This document shows, piece after piece, positions 1 through 4,826 of a stretch of DNA of 14,469 nucleotides (within the stretch, counting starts at the first letter, position 1; every line of letters starts with the position of its first letter). Source of the stretch: Candidatus Roizmanbacteria bacterium (GTDB taxonomy: Bacteria; Patescibacteriota; Microgenomatia; UBA1406; GWC2-37-13); NCBI GenBank assembly GCA_016206365.1, contig JACQRR010000088.1:1-14469 (forward strand). Direction: 5' to 3'. The notes beneath the pieces were generated by a model that was not told the origin of the DNA, ran no database searches, and saw nothing but the letters and a program-made list of their open reading frames with translations. The position numbers and the translations under genes are program-made.

Positions 1-82
1 ACGTCGGGGGAAGAATCTCTCGCGAATGCGAGTTCTGAAACAAGTTCAGAGATCCTTCGTCGTTCCACTCCTCAGGATGACA
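1..82. repeat. Partial palindromic interspersed repeat at left edge
   Basis: This is one end of a large imperfect inverted repeat that continues beyond the window. Inner hairpins are CTCGC/GCGAG (19-23 with 28-32) and TCTGAA/TTCAGA (34-39 with 45-50). An outer stem pairs AGAATCTCT (13-21 region) with AGAGATCCTT (48-57). The right end reads, on the minus strand, TGTCATCCTGAG followed by CGAAGGATCT, the same outer module as the 100-base element at 4714-4813. TCATCCTGAGC...GAAGGATCT-type palindromes are common dispersed repeats in many bacterial genomes. It may act as a transcription terminator for whatever lies to the left. Confidence 0.7.
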
Positions 83-168
83 GGAAGTGCGAAACTCGTG
101 TTATATTCAAGTTAAAAGTATTGAATTTTCTAATCTTATTAGAAATATTGAGTAATTTAAAGTTATTC

Positions 169-197
169 TTGACAATTGTTTTAAAAAAAGATAGTTT
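169..197 (+). promoter_or_regulatory. Promoter of the DUF5671 gene
   Basis: A perfect -35 TTGACA (169-174) is followed after 17 bases by TAGTTT (192-197), a weak -10 that keeps the key T1, A2 and T6. The ATG at 207 lies 9 bases after the -10, so the transcript would start at or within a few bases of the start codon. There is no Shine-Dalgarno sequence. The stretch 83-168 between the repeat and this promoter holds nothing I recognise. Confidence 0.6.
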
Positions 198-206
198 TAA
201 ATATAA

Positions 207-881
207 ATGGTTACACCTGAGTTATTGACTTATGTAAAACAAGCTAGACTTATGGGTTTAGCAGATCAAGAAATTACAGCAAATTTGGTTAAAGAAGGAT
301 GGAACAATATTGATATTCAACTAGCTTTAGGAAAGCTTAATGCTCCGAAACCCACTAGTGCAGTATCAAAAGGCATGCAAGCGATGAATTCAAGTCCCTC
401 ATATAGTATGTGGGATGCATTTGAGCACATTTTATTATTTATATCCCTTTATGTTTTGGCAACTTCAATAGCCCTAACATTACATTTTTTTGTTGATAAA
501 TGGATTCCCGGAATCTCCCCATATTCGTATAAGTATAATTATACTATGGGCTCGGGGGGTTTAACTCTACTTAGGGGGTACTTGGCATCTCTCATCGTAT
601 CTTATCCATTGTATGCTTTTTTCTTTTTGAGGGTTTCTAAAAGAACCGAACATTTCCCCATAATAAGAAATATTAAAGCCAGAAAATCATTAATATATTT
701 TACACTGGTAGTAACATTTATAATCGTACTTGCAAATGTGATTTCGCTCGTTTATGGTTTTCTGAACGGTAATGTAACATTAAATTTTTTACTGCATTTT
801 TTAATAACAGTTGGAGTTAGTGGTACGCTTTTTGGTTATTATCTTAATCAAGTTAAAGAAGATAAAAAAATAAATGTCTAA
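207..881 (+). CDS. DUF5671-type four-helix membrane protein
   Basis: The protein has 224 residues. Residues 1-42 form a soluble amphipathic segment with a pattern like V-x-Q-A-R-x-x-G-x-x-D-x-E-I followed by E-G-W, the short helical module often found in front of DUF5671. A linker (43-66) leads to four hydrophobic segments at about 73-96, 119-142, 161-184 and 189-214. The family's function is unknown. The start ATG is supported by the TTGACA promoter just upstream. The gene overlaps the next by 8 bases, so the two are probably cotranslated. The family call is from memory of the helical N-terminus and four-TM layout. A generic small integral membrane protein is the alternative. Confidence 0.7.
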   Translation: MVTPELLTYVKQARLMGLADQEITANLVKEGWNNIDIQLALGKLNAPKPTSAVSKGMQAMNSSPSYSMWDAFEHILLFISLYVLATSIALTLHFFVDKWIPGISPYSYKYNYTMGSGGLTLLRGYLASLIVSYPLYAFFFLRVSKRTEHFPIIRNIKARKSLIYFTLVVTFIIVLANVISLVYGFLNGNVTLNFLLHFLITVGVSGTLFGYYLNQVKEDKKINV

Positions 882-1287
882 AAATAATTTGTTTATATTA
901 TTACTTGGGATTTTTATTTTATTACTAATCATAGTCGGACTTATGATTGTAGGTAATCCCGTGTCTCAACAGGGTCTCAGGTACGATGAGTTACGTTTAA
1001 GCGATTTTTTTTCTATAAAATATAGAGTAGAGTCTTACTATAAAAATAATAATGCGCTGCCTCCAAATTTACAAAGTTTAAGCAATCAATCTAATTTAAA
1101 AATATTAGACCCTGAAACAAAAAAACCATACACCTATTTAATTTCATCTTCGATGAGTTATAGACTATGTACAGTTTTTTCTACCGATTCGCTTTCTTCT
1201 AATAATCAAAGTTCTTATAATGACTCAAACTTGTCCAATCAGCATAAAAAAGGGTATGATTGCATAACTTACACGATTCCAAATTAA
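874..1287 (+). CDS. Membrane-anchored protein with pseudopilin-like domain
   Basis: The 137-residue protein has an N-terminal membrane helix at about residues 6-27 and then an extracytoplasmic domain. The order of elements after the helix resembles the C-terminal half of GspG-type pseudopilins: R-V-E-S-Y-Y-K-N-N (about 51-59), L-P-P-N-L-Q-S-L, then D-P-E-T-K-K-P-Y-x-Y (79-88), then Y-R-L-C and a final H-K-K-G-Y-D-C. The N-terminus lacks the Gly/Phe/Glu prepilin peptidase site, so it is probably a fixed membrane protein rather than an assembled pilin. Two cysteines (Y-R-L-C and Y-D-C) could form a disulfide. It overlaps the DUF5671 gene by 8 bases, so both likely work in the same membrane complex. 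The function is unknown. Confidence 0.65.
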   Translation: MSKNNLFILLLGIFILLLIIVGLMIVGNPVSQQGLRYDELRLSDFFSIKYRVESYYKNNNALPPNLQSLSNQSNLKILDPETKKPYTYLISSSMSYRLCTVFSTDSLSSNNQSSYNDSNLSNQHKKGYDCITYTIPN

Positions 1288-1315
1288 TTGAAGCAAATAT
1301 AACGGAATCTATAAT
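1288..1315 (+). promoter_or_regulatory. Promoter in the 1.29-1.49 kb intergenic region
   Basis: TTGAAG (1288-1293), a 16-base spacer and TATAAT (1310-1315) form a near-consensus promoter right after the stop of the preceding gene. Transcription would start near 1322 and run toward the small ORF at 1341 and the hairpin at 1454-1497. Confidence 0.5.
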
Positions 1316-1340
1316 AATATGTTAGCTTTTCTACGTCACA

Positions 1341-1475
1341 ATGTTTATTGTGCAGACCATCATGATAGCAAAAAATGACCTTGCGGTCAAAGCCTTGAAT
1401 TGCACTACTGTTTCTGATTCAGGCAGCTGCGGGTTTGGGAAAGTAAAGGATGTAAAAGTTGAAGAAGTTGAATAG
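1341..1475 (+). CDS. Possible small protein of 44 residues
   Basis: An ATG at 1341 opens a 44-codon frame ending in TAG at 1473-1475. A second in-frame ATG at 1362 would give 37 residues. The C-terminal half is acidic and rich in Val/Glu/Lys and contains two cysteines (N-C-T-T and S-C-G-F-G). I do not recognise it. Support comes from the well-formed promoter upstream and the hairpin just after the stop, which together define a short transcription unit. The same unit could instead be a small non-coding RNA, since it contains a TGACC/GGTCA hairpin at 1375-1388, or the remnant of a larger gene. Confidence 0.3.
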   Translation: MFIVQTIMIAKNDLAVKALNCTTVSDSGSCGFGKVKDVKVEEVE

Positions 1476-1497
1476 ATCTCCTCTTTTAACTTTTTTT
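1454..1497 (+). terminator. AT-rich terminator-like hairpin
   Basis: AAAAGTTGAAG (1454-1464) can pair, with two G-U wobbles, with CTTTTAACTTTT (1483-1494). The 3' arm runs into a T tract ending at 1497. It closes the short plus-strand unit and overlaps the last codons of the convergent minus-strand gene. It is weak by GC content, so the call is tentative. Confidence 0.35.
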
Positions 1498-2340
1498 AAT
1501 TCCACTAGTAGAAGGTAATGAATCCCAAAAATCTGATTTTTTTTGTAATGATTCTTGAGACTTTTTTACGGTCGCATTTTTGTTATCTACTACAAAATAG
1601 CTTTGATCTCCAATAGTTTGGAGAGTTAATCCGCTATTCTCGGTAATAAATCTGGAATCAAAATCAAAATTAGCTACAAAAGAAGCCGGCGAAAGACGTC
1701 TAGCAACATTCGGTAAAACAGGCATAGATTGATCTAATTCCCCTTTTGAAGGACCCAAAAATTCAATTACTCCCCCAAGATCATAATCAGGCAGATATTG
1801 CGAAACTTCGACTCCATATAATCTTAGAGTTATATCTTCCAACCCCTTTCCTAAATCTAATTCAAAGTGTAATTCTGGTTTTTCTTGTGACGTGATAGTA
1901 ACATTTGGATCAAATTGTTTTACCGTTGCTAAAAGCTCTTTAGTCATATTTTCACTTTGAGCAAAACCAATATCAACCATATCGATATTTCTTGCACCAA
2001 GAGCAATAGCAAATTGCCAATCTATCCCCGAGCCAATATAAGCAACTGGAGCTTTAGATCCTGTAGGCAACAATCTACCTTTTAATCTTAGGGCAGCATT
2101 CGTTTTTCTTAAATTGGCACCTTCTACTGCTCCAGAAGAGGAAGTTCCGATACTTTCTAAGAGACGAGCATATTGGCTTGATATCATTCCTGCAGTTTGG
2201 GCTTCTCGAATTAATCTAAGCCTATCCACTCTATCTTGCTCTTCTTGTTTAATTAATTTTTCATGAAATTCTTTCTGATCAGAATCAAATTGATCAGACC
2301 ATCCACCTGGAGATAAATTATCTTTTCCTTCATCTAACAT
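1486..2340 (-). CDS. Rossmann-like protein (methyltransferase-like fold?)
   Basis: From the ATG at 2340 the protein has 284 residues. An upstream in-frame GTG at 2400 would add 20 residues but lies inside the retropepsin gene. The ATG is preferred because a TTTACA/TAAATT promoter sits 8 bases before it. Residues 1-60 are highly charged and helical. Residues 98-125 contain Y-I-G-S-G-I-D-W, then A-L-G-A-R, then M-V-D-I: a beta strand, a Gly-rich loop and an acidic residue after the second strand, as in motif I and post-I of class I SAM-dependent methyltransferases. The next 100 residues alternate strands and helices. No methyltransferase catalytic motif is evident, so a cofactor-binding fold is as far as I go. 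It lies directly behind the retropepsin gene. Confidence 0.6.
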   Translation of the reverse strand: MLDEGKDNLSPGGWSDQFDSDQKEFHEKLIKQEEQDRVDRLRLIREAQTAGMISSQYARLLESIGTSSSGAVEGANLRKTNAALRLKGRLLPTGSKAPVAYIGSGIDWQFAIALGARNIDMVDIGFAQSENMTKELLATVKQFDPNVTITSQEKPELHFELDLGKGLEDITLRLYGVEVSQYLPDYDLGGVIEFLGPSKGELDQSMPVLPNVARRLSPASFVANFDFDSRFITENSGLTLQTIGDQSYFVVDNKNATVKKSQESLQKKSDFWDSLPSTSGIKKS

Positions 2341-2348
2341 AAGTTTAT

Positions 2349-2377
2349 AATTTAATTCAAGAGATTTTAATTGTAAA
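2349..2377 (-). promoter_or_regulatory. Internal promoter for the Rossmann-like gene
   Basis: On the minus strand TTTACA (2372-2377), exactly 17 bases, then TAAATT (2349-2354) lie inside the 3' end of the retropepsin gene. The ATG at 2340 follows 8 bases later, matching the spacing at other operon-leading genes here. This supports the ATG over the upstream GTG as the start. Confidence 0.45.
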
Positions 2378-2788
2378 TAAATCTTTAAAAACAACAGCAC
2401 GGGATTTAAGAAACTCGGTGTTAAATGTCTCCATGAAGCCTAATCTCCCAAGTAAAGCGGGAACCTCGTCATTATCAAAAAAAGCAATCGGAACTTCCCT
2501 TGTAATATTTCCTATCTTTGCCTTGATCTTTTTTTTATAAAGATAAATTGTTTCTTCGCCGCCTACTCCTTTAGTCGTATCAACGATACAATCTTTTTCT
2601 AAAGAAATTCCGAGATCTTTAGAGACGTATTTTGGAAGAACAGTAAAATCTGCTCCTGTATCAATAACCATCCAGGAAGTAGTCCAAGTACCTAATCGTG
2701 GTGACTTAAAGGATACTTTGGCTATGGGGCGATAAACATGGCCAAAGTAAGTACGACCTTCATACTCAAAATCAAATTTTACATCCAT
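2357..2788 (-). CDS. Retropepsin-like aspartic protease
   Basis: The 143-residue protein is one retropepsin-type domain. The catalytic signature M-V-I-D-T-G-A-D-F-T-V-L-P spans 40-52 with the active-site Asp at 43. The second hallmark, A-L-L-G-R-L-G-F, is at 111-118, matching the hydrophobic-hydrophobic-Gly-R segment of retroviral proteases. Such single-domain enzymes act as homodimers, each subunit giving one Asp. There is no signal peptide or membrane helix, so it should be cytoplasmic, and there are no retroelement genes around it. It overlaps the upstream DUF5678 gene by 10 bases, so the two are probably translationally coupled. The substrate is unknown. Confidence 0.85.
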   Translation of the reverse strand: MDVKFDFEYEGRTYFGHVYRPIAKVSFKSPRLGTWTTSWMVIDTGADFTVLPKYVSKDLGISLEKDCIVDTTKGVGGEETIYLYKKKIKAKIGNITREVPIAFFDNDEVPALLGRLGFMETFNTEFLKSRAVVFKDLFTIKIS

Positions 2789-2994
2789 AAGATTAACGAA
2801 TGCGCTTTAGGCAGATAAGCTATTTCGGGAATTTCTTTAGGATATTTTTTTCTTATGGTTTCTAATATTTTAGATGCGCCTTCTCCTGTCTTGGCTGTAA
2901 AGATTTTTCCGGCTGCTAAAATTATGTGTTTGCCTCGATAGCGAGGGTTCTTAAATACATCGCTCATTGTCACTTTTTTTTGGGATTGTTTCAT
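2779..2994 (-). CDS. Small DUF5678-like protein
   Basis: The 71-residue protein contains Y-R-G-K-H-I-I-L-A-A-G-K-I-F (about 19-32) and then a helix with I-R-K-K-Y-P. This resembles the DUF5678 pattern (Y-x-G-K-x-V-x-L-x-x-G-K-V followed by an alpha helix and E-I-x-x-x-x-V-P). I recall DUF5678 proteins encoded next to retropepsin-like proteases in other microbes, and the 10-base overlap with the protease gene here agrees. It may be a partner, substrate or inhibitor of the protease, which is inference. The ATG at 2994 is chosen over an internal Met at residue 10 because a -10-like TAGTAT lies 8 bases upstream. Confidence 0.65.
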   Translation of the reverse strand: MKQSQKKVTMSDVFKNPRYRGKHIILAAGKIFTAKTGEGASKILETIRKKYPKEIPEIAYLPKAHSLILWM

Positions 2995-3002
2995 TCATAA
3001 TA

Positions 3003-3031
3003 ATACTATCACTATTTTGCTTCAAAAACAA
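3003..3031 (-). promoter_or_regulatory. Promoter of the DUF5678-retropepsin operon
   Basis: On the minus strand TTGTTT (3026-3031), a 17-base spacer and TAGTAT (3003-3008) precede the ATG at 2994 by 8 bases. No Shine-Dalgarno sequence is present, consistent with a leaderless transcript. Confidence 0.45.
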
Positions 3032-3051
3032 GATTCACGGTTAAAATATAT

Positions 3052-3588
3052 TCACTGATTAAGATATTTTTTCAGCTTTTCGGCCGCAATCCTTCTCATG
3101 CCAAACTTCATTTTTTCTTCCAATGTCATCTCGGCGAAAGTTTTATCGGAGCCATTTGGTTTGAATATCGGATCCCAACCAAATCCATTATTTCCTTTCG
3201 GATTAACAATACTTCCTTTAATCTCTCCCTCGAAAAAAGTGATCTGATTTTGATTTTTAGCATAGCCGAGTATTGTTTTGGCAACAGCAGTTTTATCTTT
3301 AGAGAAAGTAGAAAGATTATATAACCCTTTGAGACCCAATGCTTTGAGAAACCATTTAATTAATGGCCCGGGTAATCCGTTTAAAGAATTAAAATATAAA
3401 GAAGTATCTTCGACGAGGCATTCTCCATCGACATGCTTTAAGGCCTCCTCTAATTTATGAGTAATTATTTTTTTGGGATTAATTTCTTGGATTTCAGGTA
3501 GATCGATGTCCTTTTGCTGAATATGGGGAATAATCTTTTTCACTTCTGCAAATTTTCCCGTATTTGCTGTTATGAAATACAGTCTCAT
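3052..3588 (-). CDS. Non-canonical purine NTP pyrophosphatase (ITPase/HAM1)
   Basis: This enzyme hydrolyses (d)ITP and XTP to the monophosphate and pyrophosphate, keeping deaminated purines out of nucleic acids. It acts as a cytoplasmic dimer needing Mg2+. The 178 residues are near full length. Visible family motifs are T-A-N-T-G-K (7-12, phosphate binding), V-E-D-T-S-L-Y-F-N (59-67, catalytic acids), G-L-P-G-P-x-I-K-W-F (71-80) and F-G-W-D-P-I-F (136-142). The sequence is closer to the eukaryotic/archaeal ITPA type than to E. coli RdgB. One oddity is the C-terminal substrate motif, usually E-K-N-x-x-S-H-R, which reads E-K-M-K-F-G-M-R (158-165), so the conserved Asn, Ser and His are all replaced. 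The gene is monocistronic and divergent from the DUF5674 operon. Confidence 0.9.
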   Translation of the reverse strand: MRLYFITANTGKFAEVKKIIPHIQQKDIDLPEIQEINPKKIITHKLEEALKHVDGECLVEDTSLYFNSLNGLPGPLIKWFLKALGLKGLYNLSTFSKDKTAVAKTILGYAKNQNQITFFEGEIKGSIVNPKGNNGFGWDPIFKPNGSDKTFAEMTLEEKMKFGMRRIAAEKLKKYLNQ

Positions 3589-3596
3589 TACTATTG

Positions 3597-3602
3597 ATTT
3601 TA
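3597..3602 (-). promoter_or_regulatory. -10 element of the ITPase gene
   Basis: TAAAAT on the minus strand lies 8 bases before the ATG at 3588. I see no good -35 at 16 to 18 bases. The spacing agrees with leaderless initiation. Confidence 0.4.
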
Positions 3603-3673
3603 ACTCAATAAAAATTTTTCCTTTCAGCTCAAATAAATTTTATCAAATCAAAAATAAACCATTCGGACATTGA

Positions 3674-3679
3674 TATAAT
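3674..3679 (+). promoter_or_regulatory. Consensus -10 of the DUF5674 operon
   Basis: A perfect TATAAT ends 6 bases before the ATG at 3686, so transcription should begin at or next to the start codon. The -35 region is poor. It shares a 97-base divergent intergenic region with the ITPase gene. Confidence 0.55.
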
Positions 3680-3685
3680 AAAAGC

Positions 3686-4027
3686 ATGAAATTGGTAGAT
3701 AAATCAATAAGTCTTGATGAATTGAAGAAAATGTCTTCGAGGAAGTTTGGTACTTTAGTAAAAGCAGTAGTGGATATTAAAAAAGAAATAATGGTTATCG
3801 ATGCAGATCTGCATGCCGATCAAGAAGCATATTTATTAGAAAAGGGTTCCAAGCAGGATGATTTGTGGGGAATAAATCTTTATCCAGATTTGAAAGGAGA
3901 GGATTTTATCGAGTTTGATTCGATGATAAATGTCAGGCCGAGACTTAAAAATTTTTCCCGAGGAGTTAAAAATGAAAAAATCAGGCAAAAAATTATTAAT
4001 GTTGTTAATAAATTAGTCATCAAATGA
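3686..4027 (+). CDS. DUF5674 family protein
   Basis: The 113-residue soluble protein matches the DUF5674 pattern as I recall it: F-G-T-L-V-K-A-V-V-D-I (21-31), M-x-x-I-D-A-D-L-H-A-D-Q-E (36-48), L-W-G-I-N-L-Y-P (60-67), and F-I-E-F-D-S-M-I-N-V-R-P (74-85). The dense conserved acidic/His cluster D-x-D-L-H-A-D-Q-E could be a binding or active site, but no activity is established for the family that I know of. The start is set by the TATAAT 6 bases upstream. The stop overlaps the next start by 4 bases (ATGA), so it is coupled to the following gene. Confidence 0.75.
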   Translation: MKLVDKSISLDELKKMSSRKFGTLVKAVVDIKKEIMVIDADLHADQEAYLLEKGSKQDDLWGINLYPDLKGEDFIEFDSMINVRPRLKNFSRGVKNEKIRQKIINVVNKLVIK

Positions 4028-4362
4028 ATATTTTTCATAAAAATTTATCTTCCCGTTGGAATAAATTTTCAATTGTTGAACAAATGGCTAATATTGGCGC
4101 GGAGGTTGGCCGAGCTATTTCATGGCGAAAAAAAGGAAAGACTGAAATTAGTAAGAGCGCATTTTACCGAGCACTGGAACTTATTGATTTTTCGATTGAC
4201 GATCCAAAAAACAAAAATTCTCTCAAAGAAATTCTGCGGCTAAGAGAGCTATTGGTTGATTATTTTATTGGAGATAACATTTATCATTCAGCAGATAAAC
4301 AGTGGGAAAAATATTCTTACTTCTTTAATTTTGCAGCTAGAAATAATATCATAAATACATGA
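4024..4362 (+). CDS. Small helical protein of unknown function
   Basis: The 112-residue, all-helical, soluble protein contains S-S-R-W-N-K near the N-terminus, E-Q-M-A-N-I-G-A-E-V-x-R-A-I-S-W (19-34), A-F-Y-R-A-L-E-L-I-D (46-55), R-E-L-L-V-D-Y-F-x-G-D-N (73-84) and an aromatic C-terminal W-x-K-Y-x-Y-F-F-N-F-A-A. I recognise this as a widespread hypothetical family without a name. Both ends overlap neighbouring genes by 4 bases (ATGA), so it is translated in tight coupling with DUF5674 and the membrane protein. No Shine-Dalgarno is visible. The function is unknown. Confidence 0.65.
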   Translation: MNIFHKNLSSRWNKFSIVEQMANIGAEVGRAISWRKKGKTEISKSAFYRALELIDFSIDDPKNKNSLKEILRLRELLVDYFIGDNIYHSADKQWEKYSYFFNFAARNNIINT

Positions 4363-4694
4363 GGCTTGTTTTAAATCTTCTTATAAATGGTTTTGCTGTT
4401 TTTGTCGCCGCCAGACTGTTACCTGGAGTAATAATTGATAGTTTTTTTACTGCAGTTTTAGTCTCAGTAGGTTTAGGCATTGTCAATATTTTTATAAAAC
4501 CAATTGTTCTTTTGATGACCTTGCCCATTAACATCGTCACCTTAGGCCTGTTCACTTTTATCATCAACGGCTTAATGGTCATTTTGGTTAGCACGTTCAT
4601 TCCGGGATTTGTCGTACAGAATTTCGGTTGGGCCATGCTTTTCAGCCTCGTCCTCTGGGCGGTTAATTTTGTCTTTAATTCGTTGACTAAATAG
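4359..4694 (+). CDS. Phage holin 4-2 superfamily membrane protein
   Basis: The 111-residue protein is almost entirely hydrophobic with four predicted membrane helices, at about 3-20, 27-49, 54-78 and 87-108. The pattern L-L-I-N-G-x-A-x-x-x-A-x-x-L-L-P-G-V near the start, K-P-I-V in the loop after the second helix, and I-N-G-L then F-I-P-G-F later is characteristic of the PF04020 family (mycobacterial four-TM holin superfamily). Despite the name, chromosomal members are widespread and are not shown to be holins, and there are no phage genes here. It is the last gene of the DUF5674 operon, ahead of a palindromic repeat that probably terminates it. Confidence 0.85.
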   Translation: MRLVLNLLINGFAVFVAARLLPGVIIDSFFTAVLVSVGLGIVNIFIKPIVLLMTLPINIVTLGLFTFIINGLMVILVSTFIPGFVVQNFGWAMLFSLVLWAVNFVFNSLTK

Positions 4695-4713
4695 TTAAGA
4701 TTTATCCTCGAAC

Positions 4714-4813
4714 TTGTCATCCTGAGCGTCAGCGAAGGATCTAGTGAACGAAGTTCACGTTAAAACGCCTACGCTAGATTCTTCTCTTCGCTACGCTTCG
4801 ATCAGAATGACAA
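4714..4813. repeat. 100-base palindromic repeat between convergent genes
   Basis: The outer arms TTGTCATcCTGA (4714 on) and TCAGAATGACAA (ending 4813) pair, followed inward by AGCGAAG/CTTCGCT-type segments and GGATCTAG/CTAGATTC. An inner hairpin is GTGAAC-GAA-GTTCAC (4744-4758). It is the same family as the fragment at 1-82. Its place between two converging genes fits a bidirectional terminator. Similar TCATCCTGAGC palindromes are dispersed in many bacterial genomes. Confidence 0.8.
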
Positions 4814-4826
4814 TCCTGTAAATTGA

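Noticed and set aside
2341..2400. A GTG start at 2400 for the Rossmann-like gene
   Set aside because: It lies within the retropepsin gene, and the ATG at 2340 is served by a TTTACA/TAAATT promoter.
2357..2788. A retroelement indicated by the retropepsin
   Set aside because: No reverse transcriptase, integrase, RNase H or long terminal repeats are nearby. Cellular retropepsin-like proteins are known.
4024..4362. Use of TGA as a glycine codon (as in Gracilibacteria/SR1)
   Set aside because: TGA ends genes precisely at 4-base ATGA overlaps (4027, 4362) and ends the DUF5657 gene at 10402, and conserved genes contain no in-frame TGA. The standard bacterial code fits.
3686..4362. A named toxin-antitoxin system from the DUF5674 pair
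   Set aside because: Size and overlap fit, but neither protein shows a known toxin or antitoxin motif, so only a tentative remark is made in the findings.
4359..4694. Evidence of a prophage from the holin-family gene
   Set aside because: The PF04020 family is common on bacterial chromosomes, and no endolysin, capsid, tail, integrase or attachment site is present.
4349..4720. A 123-codon open frame on the minus strand opposite the holin-4 membrane gene
   Set aside because: It is antisense to a well-supported membrane protein gene, has a skewed Thr/Lys/Met composition typical of antisense of hydrophobic codons, and resembles no family.
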